A DNA stretch of 6,627 bases, taken from positions 1 to 6,627 of the forward strand of contig DAOVGE010000075.1 in assembly GCA_030672605.1 (NCBI GenBank), in the 5' to 3' direction. Position numbers and translations under genes: made by a program. This DNA is from Methanosarcinales archaeon (lineage in GTDB: Archaea > Halobacteriota > Methanosarcinia > Methanosarcinales > Methanogasteraceae). The notes beneath the pieces were generated by a model, which saw only the letters and a list, made by a program, of their open reading frames with translations, was not told where the DNA came from and made no database searches. Positions 1 to 5,834 of this stretch are shown here, piece after piece (the first letter of the stretch is position 1; every line of letters starts with the position of its first letter).

Positions 1-29
1 ATTCCATAAATTTACACAGATGTTGCCTT

Positions 30-86
30 AAATCCGTGTTAATCTGTGGCTGACAAAAGCTTTTAGCCACAGATTAACGCTGATTT
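30..86. repeat. Imperfect inverted repeat, 22-nt arms
   Basis: The arms lie at 30-51 and 65-86 and pair at 20 of 22 positions, with a 13-nt spacer that contains the palindrome AAAAGCTTTT (55-64). The arms carry the words AATCTGTGGCT and AGCCACAGATT. A 12-nt direct repeat, ATTTACACAGAT, occurs at 10-21 and again at 83-94, so the copy is built from both direct and inverted units. From memory, sequences of this CCACAGATTAACRC type are dispersed intergenic repeats found in many archaeal and bacterial genomes, including methanogens; this was not checked. It encodes nothing visible. In RNA from either strand it would fold into a long hairpin. It lies about 85 nt past the birA stop codon, so it could act as a 3' structure for the pyc-birA transcript. 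Confidence 0.75.
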
Positions 87-109
87 ACACAGATTGAGGT
101 TTTTATGTA

Positions 110-133
110 CATCTTTCAGAAAGACTGAAGATG
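110..133. other. Small hairpin downstream of birA
   Basis: CATCTTTCAG (110-119) pairs with CTGAAGATG (125-133): nine base pairs with one bulged T and a five-base loop. It starts 36 nt beyond the birA stop codon on the minus strand. No T tract follows it on that strand, so it does not look like a classical intrinsic terminator; an mRNA 3' end or processing structure is possible. It may have arisen by chance. Confidence 0.35.
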
Positions 134-169
134 GGTTTTACCATACTTTTTGAAGCAGATACCACAGCA

Positions 170-1135
170 TCATATATGAAAACACGTGCCGGTAATCTCT
201 TTTTCGACGCTTCCGTCATCCAGTTCAACGATTAAGGCACCATCGTGGTTGATTCCAACAGCTTCGCCAACGATCGTCCTGTATTTCGTTACGATCTTCA
301 CTCTTCTCCCGATTGTGGACGAATACTCCCTCCAGCGCCTGAGAATCTGTGAAAAACCAGCATCCATGAAGGTTGCGTAGTACTGTTCGAAGCGCTCCAG
401 AAACCTCTGCGTGATTGCGACCCTGTCAACAACGCCTCCGGTCTCTTCCAGAAGAGATGTTACCTGCAGCATGGCAATCGACGGGAGCATCTCAAGTTCG
501 ATGTTGGCATCGATCCCGATTCCTACGATCACATAGTTAACAGCATCCATCTCCGCATCGATCTCAGTTAAGGTGCCGCAGACTTTCTTCTCGTTTATGA
601 GTATGTCGTTGGGCCATTTTATCTCGGCTGCAACTCCCAGTTCCTTCAGGACTTCGGCAACAGCGACTCCGGAAACGAGCGTCAGTCTGTGGGCGTGATC
701 GGGTGGGATCTCTGGTTTCAGGATGATTGAGAGGTAGATTCCACCAGGCGGAGAGTGCCATTTCTTGCCCATCCTGCCCTTACCCCCAACCTGCTTTTCT
801 GCGATCACAATGGTTCCCTCCGGACTATCCGCAGCAATCTCCCGTGCTTTAACGCTGGTGGAGTCCAGTTCATCAAAGTAATGTATCTGTTGACCGATAA
901 AATCAGTCTTCAGGTCTCTTTTAATCTCGGATGGGAGTAGCAGGTCAGGCATTCCTTTGAGTCTGTAACCCTTGCCTGTGATGGATTCGATTATATACCC
1001 GCAATCCCTGAGTGACGTGACATGCTTCCAGACCATCGTGCGCGAGACATCCAACTGTTCTGACAACTCTTCACCCGATACAAAGTCATCAGAACGTCCT
1101 TTGAGTATCTCCAGAATCTGTTCTCTCGGTCCCAT
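170..1135 (-). CDS. birA: Bifunctional biotin protein ligase / biotin repressor BirA
   Basis: This 321-residue protein should activate biotin with ATP to biotinyl-AMP and transfer biotin to the acceptor lysine of PycB in the cytoplasm. Residues 5-60 form an N-terminal winged helix-turn-helix (LSEQLDVSRTMVWKHV, then GKGYRL), the DNA-binding part of E. coli-type BirA. The ligase core has the biotinyl-AMP loop GGKGRMGKKWHSP at 117-129, where R121 lines up with E. coli R118, and KWPNDI with catalytic K173. A small SH3-like C-terminal domain follows from about residue 272. The length matches bifunctional BirA (about 320) rather than the HTH-less ligases of many archaea (about 240). ATG 1135 lies 13 nt after the pycA stop and is preceded by AGGTAATC, close to the archaeal ribosome-binding consensus. 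It is the last gene of the operon. DNA-binding repression is inferred from the HTH; no operator could be identified. Confidence 0.95.
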   Translation of the reverse strand: MGPREQILEILKGRSDDFVSGEELSEQLDVSRTMVWKHVTSLRDCGYIIESITGKGYRLKGMPDLLLPSEIKRDLKTDFIGQQIHYFDELDSTSVKAREIAADSPEGTIVIAEKQVGGKGRMGKKWHSPPGGIYLSIILKPEIPPDHAHRLTLVSGVAVAEVLKELGVAAEIKWPNDILINEKKVCGTLTEIDAEMDAVNYVIVGIGIDANIELEMLPSIAMLQVTSLLEETGGVVDRVAITQRFLERFEQYYATFMDAGFSQILRRWREYSSTIGRRVKIVTKYRTIVGEAVGINHDGALIVELDDGSVEKEITGTCFHI

Positions 1136-1142
1136 GATTACC

Positions 1143-1160
1143 TATCTGTTATCTGTTATC
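1143..1160. repeat. Period-7 tandem tract at the pycA/birA junction
   Basis: The plus strand reads TATCTGT in about 2.6 copies, with period seven over 18 bases. On the coding strand the unit is AACAGAT, and the pycA TAA stop (1149-1151) sits inside it. The tract ends next to the AGGT that probably serves as the birA ribosome-binding site. Removing one unit would still end PycA at the same residue, with TAG instead of TAA, and adding one leaves TAA. Unit number therefore changes only the spacing between pycA and birA, now 13 nt. Confidence 0.8.
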
Positions 1161-2633
1161 AGGTGTATTAAGGTATGTCGTAACGGCAGCACTTATCGCT
1201 GCGACCTTCCTATCCTCCGCACCGATTGCGGAGGCAAATGTTGCTCCCTTCTCCTTCTCCTGTTCGACAACGTCTGCTACCTGTGGCAGTATGTCAAAGT
1301 CCTCGATGAAGTGTGTTGAGAGTTCGGCGTCCATGAAGTGCGTGTTTCTGAGCACTGCCTTGTGGAACGGAACATTTGTGGTGACGCCGGTGATTATGTA
1401 CTCGTAGAGCGCTCTTCGCATCTTCTCGATCGCTTCAACCCTGTTTTCCCCGTACGATATTAGTTTGGAGACCATCGAGTCATAGAACGGGGAGATCGTG
1501 TAGCCGGTGTGCACACCGCTATCCAATCGGATCCCGGGACCTCCTGGTGACCTGTAACGCATAATCTTTCCAGGAGATGGTGCAAAATCGTTCAGCGGAT
1601 CCTCTGCGTTGATCCTGCACTCAATTGCCCATCCGTTGATCCTCACATCCTCCTGCTCCAGATCAAGCCTCTCGCCCGCAGCGATCGCTATCTGTCTTTT
1701 TACGATGTCAAGCCCGGTCACAATCTCGGTTATGGGGTGCTCCACCTGCAGCCTCGTGTTCATCTCAAGGAAATAGTAGTCTCCATTGGAATACATGAAC
1801 TCAACAGTTCCGGCATTCTTGTAATCGATCGCTTTTGCCACTCTCAGTGCGGCTGCGCCCATCTCCTCTCTAAGTTCAGGGGTCATGACCGGTGAAGGCG
1901 ACTCCTCGATTAGTTTCTGGTGGCGCCTCTGTATCGAGCACTCCCTCTCGTTCAGATGAACCGTCCTGCCGTGGGCGTCTGCAAGGATCTGAAACTCGAT
2001 ATGCCTCGGGTGAAGCAGGTACTTCTCCAGGAAGATTGTGGCATCACCAAACGTCGATTTAGCCACTGCCTGCGTCGAGTGAATCGCGCTCCTCAGTTCA
2101 TCGTCGTTACGTGCGATCTTCATCCCGATTCCACCACCGCCTGCCGACGCCTTCACGATGACCGGGTATCCGATCTCCTGCGCGGAATCGACTGTCAACT
2201 CCACGTCCTCAATCTCGCCGGAAATTCCGGGTATGACCGGAACACCTGCCGCCGCAATCGTCTTCTTGGCAGCAATCTTGCTTCCGGATGCTTCCATGGA
2301 TTCGCTGGACGGTCCGATGAATGTGACACCCATCTTCTCACATTCTCTTACAAATTCCGAATTCTCGGCAAGAAAACCATAGCCCGGGTGGATTGCCTCA
2401 GCACCTGTTTTTTCGGCGACATCAAGAATCCTGTCGATTCTTAAGTAACTCTGGCTTGCTGGCGGAGGTCCGATGCAACAGGCAACGTCAGCATATTTTA
2501 CGAATAACGCGCGTTCGTCTGCCTCCGAATGAACTGCAACAGTCGTTATATCCATCTCGCGGCATGCTCGCATCACCCTTATAGCAATCTCGCCACGGTT
2601 CGCCACCAGTATCTTGTTAAACAACGAAAACAC
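1149..2633 (-). CDS. pycA: Pyruvate carboxylase subunit A (biotin carboxylase)
   Basis: The 494-residue ATP-grasp protein carboxylates the biotin on PycB using ATP and bicarbonate. Seen in order: N-terminal KILVANRGEIAIRVMRAC; HPGYGFLAEN near 82; the glycine-rich ATP loop KASAGGGGIGM with K161; RRHQKLIEESPSP with H238 and K240; E278 and E290; NTRLQVEHP with R294, Q296, V297 and E298; and R340 in CRINAEDP. These match the catalytic residues of E. coli AccC with an offset of two, so the enzyme looks intact. The length is usual. On motifs alone it could be the biotin carboxylase of an acyl-CoA carboxylase, but pycB lies 12 nt upstream, which favours pyruvate carboxylase. The open frame begins at a GTG (2631-2633). 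A TTG at 2622-2624 is the likelier start: it gives MFNKILVANRG, as in the family, and has AGGGGTG six bases upstream. Numbering here uses the GTG; subtract three for the TTG. Confidence 0.95.
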   Translation of the reverse strand: MFSLFNKILVANRGEIAIRVMRACREMDITTVAVHSEADERALFVKYADVACCIGPPPASQSYLRIDRILDVAEKTGAEAIHPGYGFLAENSEFVRECEKMGVTFIGPSSESMEASGSKIAAKKTIAAAGVPVIPGISGEIEDVELTVDSAQEIGYPVIVKASAGGGGIGMKIARNDDELRSAIHSTQAVAKSTFGDATIFLEKYLLHPRHIEFQILADAHGRTVHLNERECSIQRRHQKLIEESPSPVMTPELREEMGAAALRVAKAIDYKNAGTVEFMYSNGDYYFLEMNTRLQVEHPITEIVTGLDIVKRQIAIAAGERLDLEQEDVRINGWAIECRINAEDPLNDFAPSPGKIMRYRSPGGPGIRLDSGVHTGYTISPFYDSMVSKLISYGENRVEAIEKMRRALYEYIITGVTTNVPFHKAVLRNTHFMDAELSTHFIEDFDILPQVADVVEQEKEKGATFASAIGAEDRKVAAISAAVTTYLNTPDNR

Positions 2634-2637
2634 CCCT
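2631..2637 (-). promoter_or_regulatory. Ribosome-binding site deciding the pycA start
   Basis: On the minus strand AGGGGTG resembles the archaeal GGAGGTG consensus. It sits six bases before the TTG at 2622-2624 and overlaps the GTG at 2631-2633. If it is the binding site, that GTG cannot be the start, and translation begins at the TTG. The resulting N-terminus, MFNKILVANRG, fits biotin carboxylases. Confidence 0.5.
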
Positions 2638-2645
2638 GATATACC

Positions 2646-4376
2646 TTAATAGACCGACATGATGATGTCGCCGGTTCCCACTGCGCCGCCTTCGGAGACG
2701 AAGATCTCTCTGACTATTCCGCTGTGCGGTGCGTGTAAGTTGTTCTCCATCTTCATAGCCTCGATCACCGCAACGACATCGCCCTTCGCAACAGCGTCGC
2801 CCTTCGCAACCTTCAGCCCGAGAATCATCCCGTGCATGTTGCTTGCAATCCCGCCTTCCACGTCCGCGGAGCTGGATTTATTCTCCTTGATAATAGCAGC
2901 CATCTCTCCGGTTGGCTCAACCTCGACATGGAATGCCTCGCCATCGACCACTACCCTGAACCGGTTAAAGATGCCTGCATGAGCGTGAGGTGCATGAGCT
3001 GAAACTTCACCTGCACTCAACTTCTCTTCCTCTGCCTCCCCCTTGAGAAACTTCGGAGCGATCTGTGGATAGAGCGCATAAGTCAAGATGTCCTCCTCTT
3101 TCTTGACAATTCCAAGCTCTTCCGCTTCTTTTGTCCGCATCTCCAGTTCGGAATCGAGCAGGTCAGCGGGTCTGCAGGTCACAGCCACATCATCGCCCAA
3201 AACCTTTGAGAGCAGCCACTCGGCAATCGGCGCAGGCGGTCTTCCGTATATGCCACGCACATAGTCCCTGACCTCTCTTGGTATGACCTTGTAGCGCTCG
3301 CCCATCAGAACATTCAGCACAGCCTGTGTTCCCACGATCTGACTTGTGGGCGTCACAAGCGGCGGGTAGCCCAGATCCTCCCGCACCTTTGGCATCTCCT
3401 GAAGCACATCGTCGTAGCGGTCCATTGCGTCCTGCTCCTTCAACTGGGAGATCAGATTGGAGAGCATCCCGCCAGGTATCTGGTGAATAAGTACGCTGGT
3501 GTCGATCTTCTCAGAAACCGGGTCAAGAATTCCCATATAGTTCTCCTTTACCCCGTCAAAATACTTTTTTATCTCATTGAGCAGCACAAGGTCGATTCCG
3601 GTCTCGTACGGAGTCCCGCTGAGACCTGCGACAATTGTCTCCGTCGGTGGCTGGGATGCTCCGCCAGCAAATGGGGAGATTGCCGTGTCCAGAATATTGA
3701 CACCTGCCTCGCAGGCAGCCATGTAACTCATGGACGCCATTCCGCTGGTGCTGTGCGAATGCAGATTAACGGGCAGCCCAATATCCTTTTTGAGTGCTTT
3801 TACGAGATCATAAGCGGTATGCGGAGTGATCAAGCCAGCCATATCCTTTATGCAGATAGAGTCGCAGTCAAGTGATGCCAGTTCACTTGCAAATGCAACG
3901 AACGTCTCTATCGTGTGCACCGGACTGATCGTGTAGCAGATTGTGCCCTGAACATGCGCGCCTGTCTTCTTTGCTGTTTTGATCGGTACTTCCATGTTTC
4001 TGATGTCGTTTACGGCATCAAAGACTCTGAATATGTCAATTCCGTTCTCTGCGGATTTTTCGACGAACTTGGTCACAACATCGTCGGGATAATGTCGGTA
4101 TCCGACAAGGTTCTGCCCCCTCAGAAGCATCTGAAGAGGGGTCTCGGTTATGGCATCCTTCAAGCTTCTCAGACGATCCCACGGGTCTTCATTCAAAAAT
4201 CTTATGCAGACGTCAAAGGTCGCCCCACCCCAGACTTCAAGCGAGAAGAAGCCGGCACAATCCAGCTTCTCTGCAATCGGGAGCATGTCCCGGGTTCGCA
4301 TTCGGGTTGCAATCAAGGACTGATGCCCATCCCGAAGTGTGGTATCGGTTATTGCTACTCGTGTCATCTGTATCAT
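2646..4376 (-). CDS. pycB: Pyruvate carboxylase subunit B (carboxyltransferase + biotin carrier)
   Basis: The 576-residue subunit transfers CO2 from carboxybiotin to pyruvate to make oxaloacetate, the anaplerotic entry for C4 biosynthesis. Residues 5-300 form the TIM-barrel carboxyltransferase: TTLRDGHQS with metal ligand D16, LEVWGGATFD at 46-55, RGQN at 86-89, FRVFDAVND at 116-124, the carbamylated lysine K177 in CIKDMAG, and metal ligands H206 and H208 in HSHSTSG. The conserved YPX5F element is at 436-443 (YPQIAPKF). An Ala/Glu/His-rich linker near 445-468 leads to the biotinyl domain, with acceptor K542 in EAMKMEN. The oxaloacetate decarboxylase alpha subunit shares this design, but no membrane beta or gamma subunit is visible and pycA follows, so pyruvate carboxylase is preferred. 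The first ATG is 4376; an in-frame ATG three codons on (4367) gives the more typical MTRVAITDTTLRD. No clear ribosome-binding site precedes either. First gene of the operon. Confidence 0.95.
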   Translation of the reverse strand: MIQMTRVAITDTTLRDGHQSLIATRMRTRDMLPIAEKLDCAGFFSLEVWGGATFDVCIRFLNEDPWDRLRSLKDAITETPLQMLLRGQNLVGYRHYPDDVVTKFVEKSAENGIDIFRVFDAVNDIRNMEVPIKTAKKTGAHVQGTICYTISPVHTIETFVAFASELASLDCDSICIKDMAGLITPHTAYDLVKALKKDIGLPVNLHSHSTSGMASMSYMAACEAGVNILDTAISPFAGGASQPPTETIVAGLSGTPYETGIDLVLLNEIKKYFDGVKENYMGILDPVSEKIDTSVLIHQIPGGMLSNLISQLKEQDAMDRYDDVLQEMPKVREDLGYPPLVTPTSQIVGTQAVLNVLMGERYKVIPREVRDYVRGIYGRPPAPIAEWLLSKVLGDDVAVTCRPADLLDSELEMRTKEAEELGIVKKEEDILTYALYPQIAPKFLKGEAEEEKLSAGEVSAHAPHAHAGIFNRFRVVVDGEAFHVEVEPTGEMAAIIKENKSSSADVEGGIASNMHGMILGLKVAKGDAVAKGDVVAVIEAMKMENNLHAPHSGIVREIFVSEGGAVGTGDIIMSVY

Positions 4377-4381
4377 CTGTA
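4364..4381. repeat. 9-bp perfect tandem duplication over the pycB start
   Basis: The unit TCATCTGTA occurs twice without a gap, at 4364-4372 and 4373-4381. On the coding strand each copy reads TACAGATGA and contains an ATG, so the pycB start codon is duplicated in frame (residues M1 and M4). The unit length is a multiple of three, so copy number changes only the N-terminus (MIQ present or absent) and the leader length. Confidence 0.9.
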
Positions 4382-4396
4382 ATTGTCAGTCTCTTG

Positions 4397-4404
4397 TTAA
4401 AAAT
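4397..4404 (-). promoter_or_regulatory. Possible TATA box for the pycB-pycA-birA operon
   Basis: On the minus strand this reads ATTTTTAA, a weak archaeal TATA-like element centred about 24 nt before ATG 4376. Archaeal transcription usually starts 25-27 nt past the box centre, which would place the transcript start at or just inside the first ATG. That suggests a leaderless or very short-leader mRNA and agrees with the lack of a ribosome-binding site. No second strong box was seen in the 164-nt divergent gap. Confidence 0.35.
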
Positions 4405-4526
4405 CTTGCGAGCAGAATTCCGATCTCATCTGATCCTCTGCAAGAGCGTTGTGTGTGGTACCAAATGTCTTCACCCCCTGCACCAAAACCCGGATGATAC
4501 CGGAATGATTAATACAAAACATGAAT

Positions 4527-4532
4527 AGAGGA
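4527..4532 (+). promoter_or_regulatory. Ribosome-binding site of the ATPase gene
   Basis: AGAGGA lies eight bases before ATG 4541, within normal spacing, and supports that start over the ATG three bases later. A TATA-like GATTAATA at 4507-4514 lies upstream, but its spacing would start the transcript inside or past this site, so the promoter remains unassigned. Confidence 0.45.
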
Positions 4533-4540
4533 ATGCAAGT

Positions 4541-5602
4541 ATGATGGAAGTAACCTTTCACAACAGGGAACCTGAAATAAAAGAGATAATGAATACTCTG
4601 AGTGTGAAACCGAGACTGATTACTTTCATTTACGGACCGATAAACTCCGGAAAAACCGAACTGGTCACCAATCTGATCGAACAACTGCCAGAGGATTATG
4701 TTGTCTTCTACATAAACCTCAGAGGAAAGTTTATATCGAATTATGATGACTTCGTCCGGGCTCTATTCAAGTTGGATCGAGAAAAGAAGGAGTATAAAGA
4801 GATATTAAAGACGATATCGGAAGTATCGCTGAAAAGTTTGAAATTCGCGGGAATACCTATAACCGAAGGTATTCTGGACTTATTTTTCAGAGAAAAGACT
4901 TATGAAGATGTATTTGAGTTTTTGGAAGATTATTTCACCGAGATAGCAGAGAATAAAATTCCTGTTTTGATCGTGGACGAACTGCAAAAGATAGGAGATG
5001 TCAGGATCAATACGCATCTGATATACGAACTTTTCAACCTGTTTATTCGATTAACAAAGGAGCTACATCTCTGTCACGTCTTTGCGGTAACATCTGATTC
5101 GCTTTTTATTGAGCGAGTTTACAATGAGGCAGTGCTGGAAGGCAGGTGCAGGTATTCCATGGTGGATGATTTCGATAGTGAGACAACCCTCGCGTTTCTT
5201 GGAAAGTATGGTTTCACAGATGATGAAAAGATGATGGCGTGGGAATACTGCGGCGGGAAACCAGTATGCCTGATTGAACTGATAAATACAGGAGAAAACC
5301 GGAGAGAACGGGTGGAAGAGATGATTGGAATAAGGACCGGTCAAATTGAAGGACTTATAGAAGATGCGAAGGAATTTGGATATAAGATATCGTATGGCGA
5401 AGAGGAAATAGTGCTGAACGAGGAGCAAATACTTGAAGGTTTGGAGCCGTTTCGGACTAAGGATTGTCTCAAAGCGAATGAGCTTTCAAAACCGGTTAAA
5501 CTTGGCTTGATTAAAGCGAACATTCTCTTTCTTGATCCGGTTAAACAAATTATCAAACCACAATCACGGCTGAATCTGCTCGCGATACGAGAGGTAATTT
5601 AA
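4541..5602 (+). CDS. Archaeal ATPase family P-loop protein, function unknown
   Basis: This 353-residue soluble protein resembles the archaeal ATPase family (Pfam ATPase_2, STAND/AAA-like), which occurs in many paralogous copies in methanogens, ANME archaea, Thermococcales and Sulfolobales. Visible: an N-terminal NREPEI box (8-13), Walker A GPINSGKT (32-39), Walker B VLIVDE (142-147) followed by LQKIG, a sensor-like VTSDS (183-187) with FIERVY, GGKP (238-241), and a C-terminal region ending ILFLDPVKQIIKPQSRLNLLAIRE, typical of the family's winged-helix end. There is no signal peptide or membrane segment. ATG 4541 follows AGAGGA by eight bases; ATG 4544 is an alternative. The gene stands alone, divergent from pycB, and looks more A+T-rich, with many AGA, ATA and GAA codons unlike the pyc genes. 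Horizontal origin is possible but unproven. The cellular role of the family is not established, and the neighbours do not suggest one. Confidence 0.85.
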   Translation: MMEVTFHNREPEIKEIMNTLSVKPRLITFIYGPINSGKTELVTNLIEQLPEDYVVFYINLRGKFISNYDDFVRALFKLDREKKEYKEILKTISEVSLKSLKFAGIPITEGILDLFFREKTYEDVFEFLEDYFTEIAENKIPVLIVDELQKIGDVRINTHLIYELFNLFIRLTKELHLCHVFAVTSDSLFIERVYNEAVLEGRCRYSMVDDFDSETTLAFLGKYGFTDDEKMMAWEYCGGKPVCLIELINTGENRRERVEEMIGIRTGQIEGLIEDAKEFGYKISYGEEEIVLNEEQILEGLEPFRTKDCLKANELSKPVKLGLIKANILFLDPVKQIIKPQSRLNLLAIREVI

Positions 5603-5703
5603 GAATACGTAACGAGAGTTTTCATCTTTATGCAAACACCTACATCCCGTGTGGCTTTTTAATGTCTTCTGGGCAGGATAATAGGGTTATGGCAAAGAAG
5701 ATT

Positions 5704-5755
5704 AACCACAGAGGACACGGAGGGCACAGAGAGTTGCTGTTTTCTCTGTGTTTTT
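5704..5755. repeat. CCACAGAG-type dispersed intergenic repeat
   Basis: The block begins AACCACAGAGGACACGG, continues with GGCACAGAGAG, and ends TTCTCTGTGTTTTT. It is built from near-repeats of (G)ACACRGAGG, and its last part folds back on itself. From memory, sequences of this kind occur in many copies between genes in methanogens and various bacteria, and often generate spurious peptides resembling NHRGHGGHRE. No terminal features of an insertion sequence and no transposase are present. The copy lies between the ATPase gene and mptG, about 100 nt past the ATPase stop. Confidence 0.65.
5725..5755 (+). terminator. Hairpin followed by T5, possible terminator
   Basis: CACAGAGA (5725-5732) pairs perfectly with TCTCTGTG (5743-5750) around a 10-nt loop, and five T follow directly. 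In form it resembles an intrinsic terminator for the upstream ATPase gene. Archaeal termination relies chiefly on T-rich tracts; a plain T5 also occurs at 5656-5660, closer to the ATPase stop, and may do the job alone. The hairpin is part of the dispersed repeat, so a terminator role may be incidental. Confidence 0.35.
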
Positions 5756-5802
5756 CCGAACCCATTCCGGAAGATAATAAAAAGTCTCAATCTCGTAGCA
5801 GC

Positions 5803-5810
5803 AAATATCT
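5803..5810 (+). promoter_or_regulatory. Possible TATA box for mptG
   Basis: AAATATCT is centred about 28 nt before ATG 5835. With normal archaeal spacing, transcription would begin only a few bases before the start codon. No ribosome-binding site is seen between the box and the ATG, which fits a leaderless or near-leaderless transcript. The match is weak. Confidence 0.3.
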
Positions 5811-5834
5811 TTAATCAGCACATCGAACATCCCG

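Noticed and set aside
1..100. CRISPR repeat array
   Set aside because: Only two copies of a 12-nt word are present, with no regular repeat-spacer periodicity; the structure is an inverted repeat.
1920..2444. 174-codon plus-strand frame
   Set aside because: It is antisense to the conserved biotin carboxylase core of pycA, and its product is Cys/Arg-rich with no recognisable domain.
2646..4376. Oxaloacetate decarboxylase alpha subunit
   Set aside because: Domain order is the same, but no membrane subunit genes are nearby, while pycA and birA are in the same operon.
3915..4382. 155-codon plus-strand frame
   Set aside because: It is antisense to the N-terminal carboxyltransferase region of pycB; no motifs and no start signals.
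4377..4540. E. coli-like BirA operator upstream of pycB
   Set aside because: TTGTTAA at 4394-4400 resembles one half-site, but no partner half-site occurs at the expected spacing.
5689..5814. 41-codon plus-strand frame starting MAKKINHRGHGGHRE
   Set aside because: It is translated straight through the dispersed repeat, has no ribosome-binding site, and resembles the spurious peptides such repeats produce.
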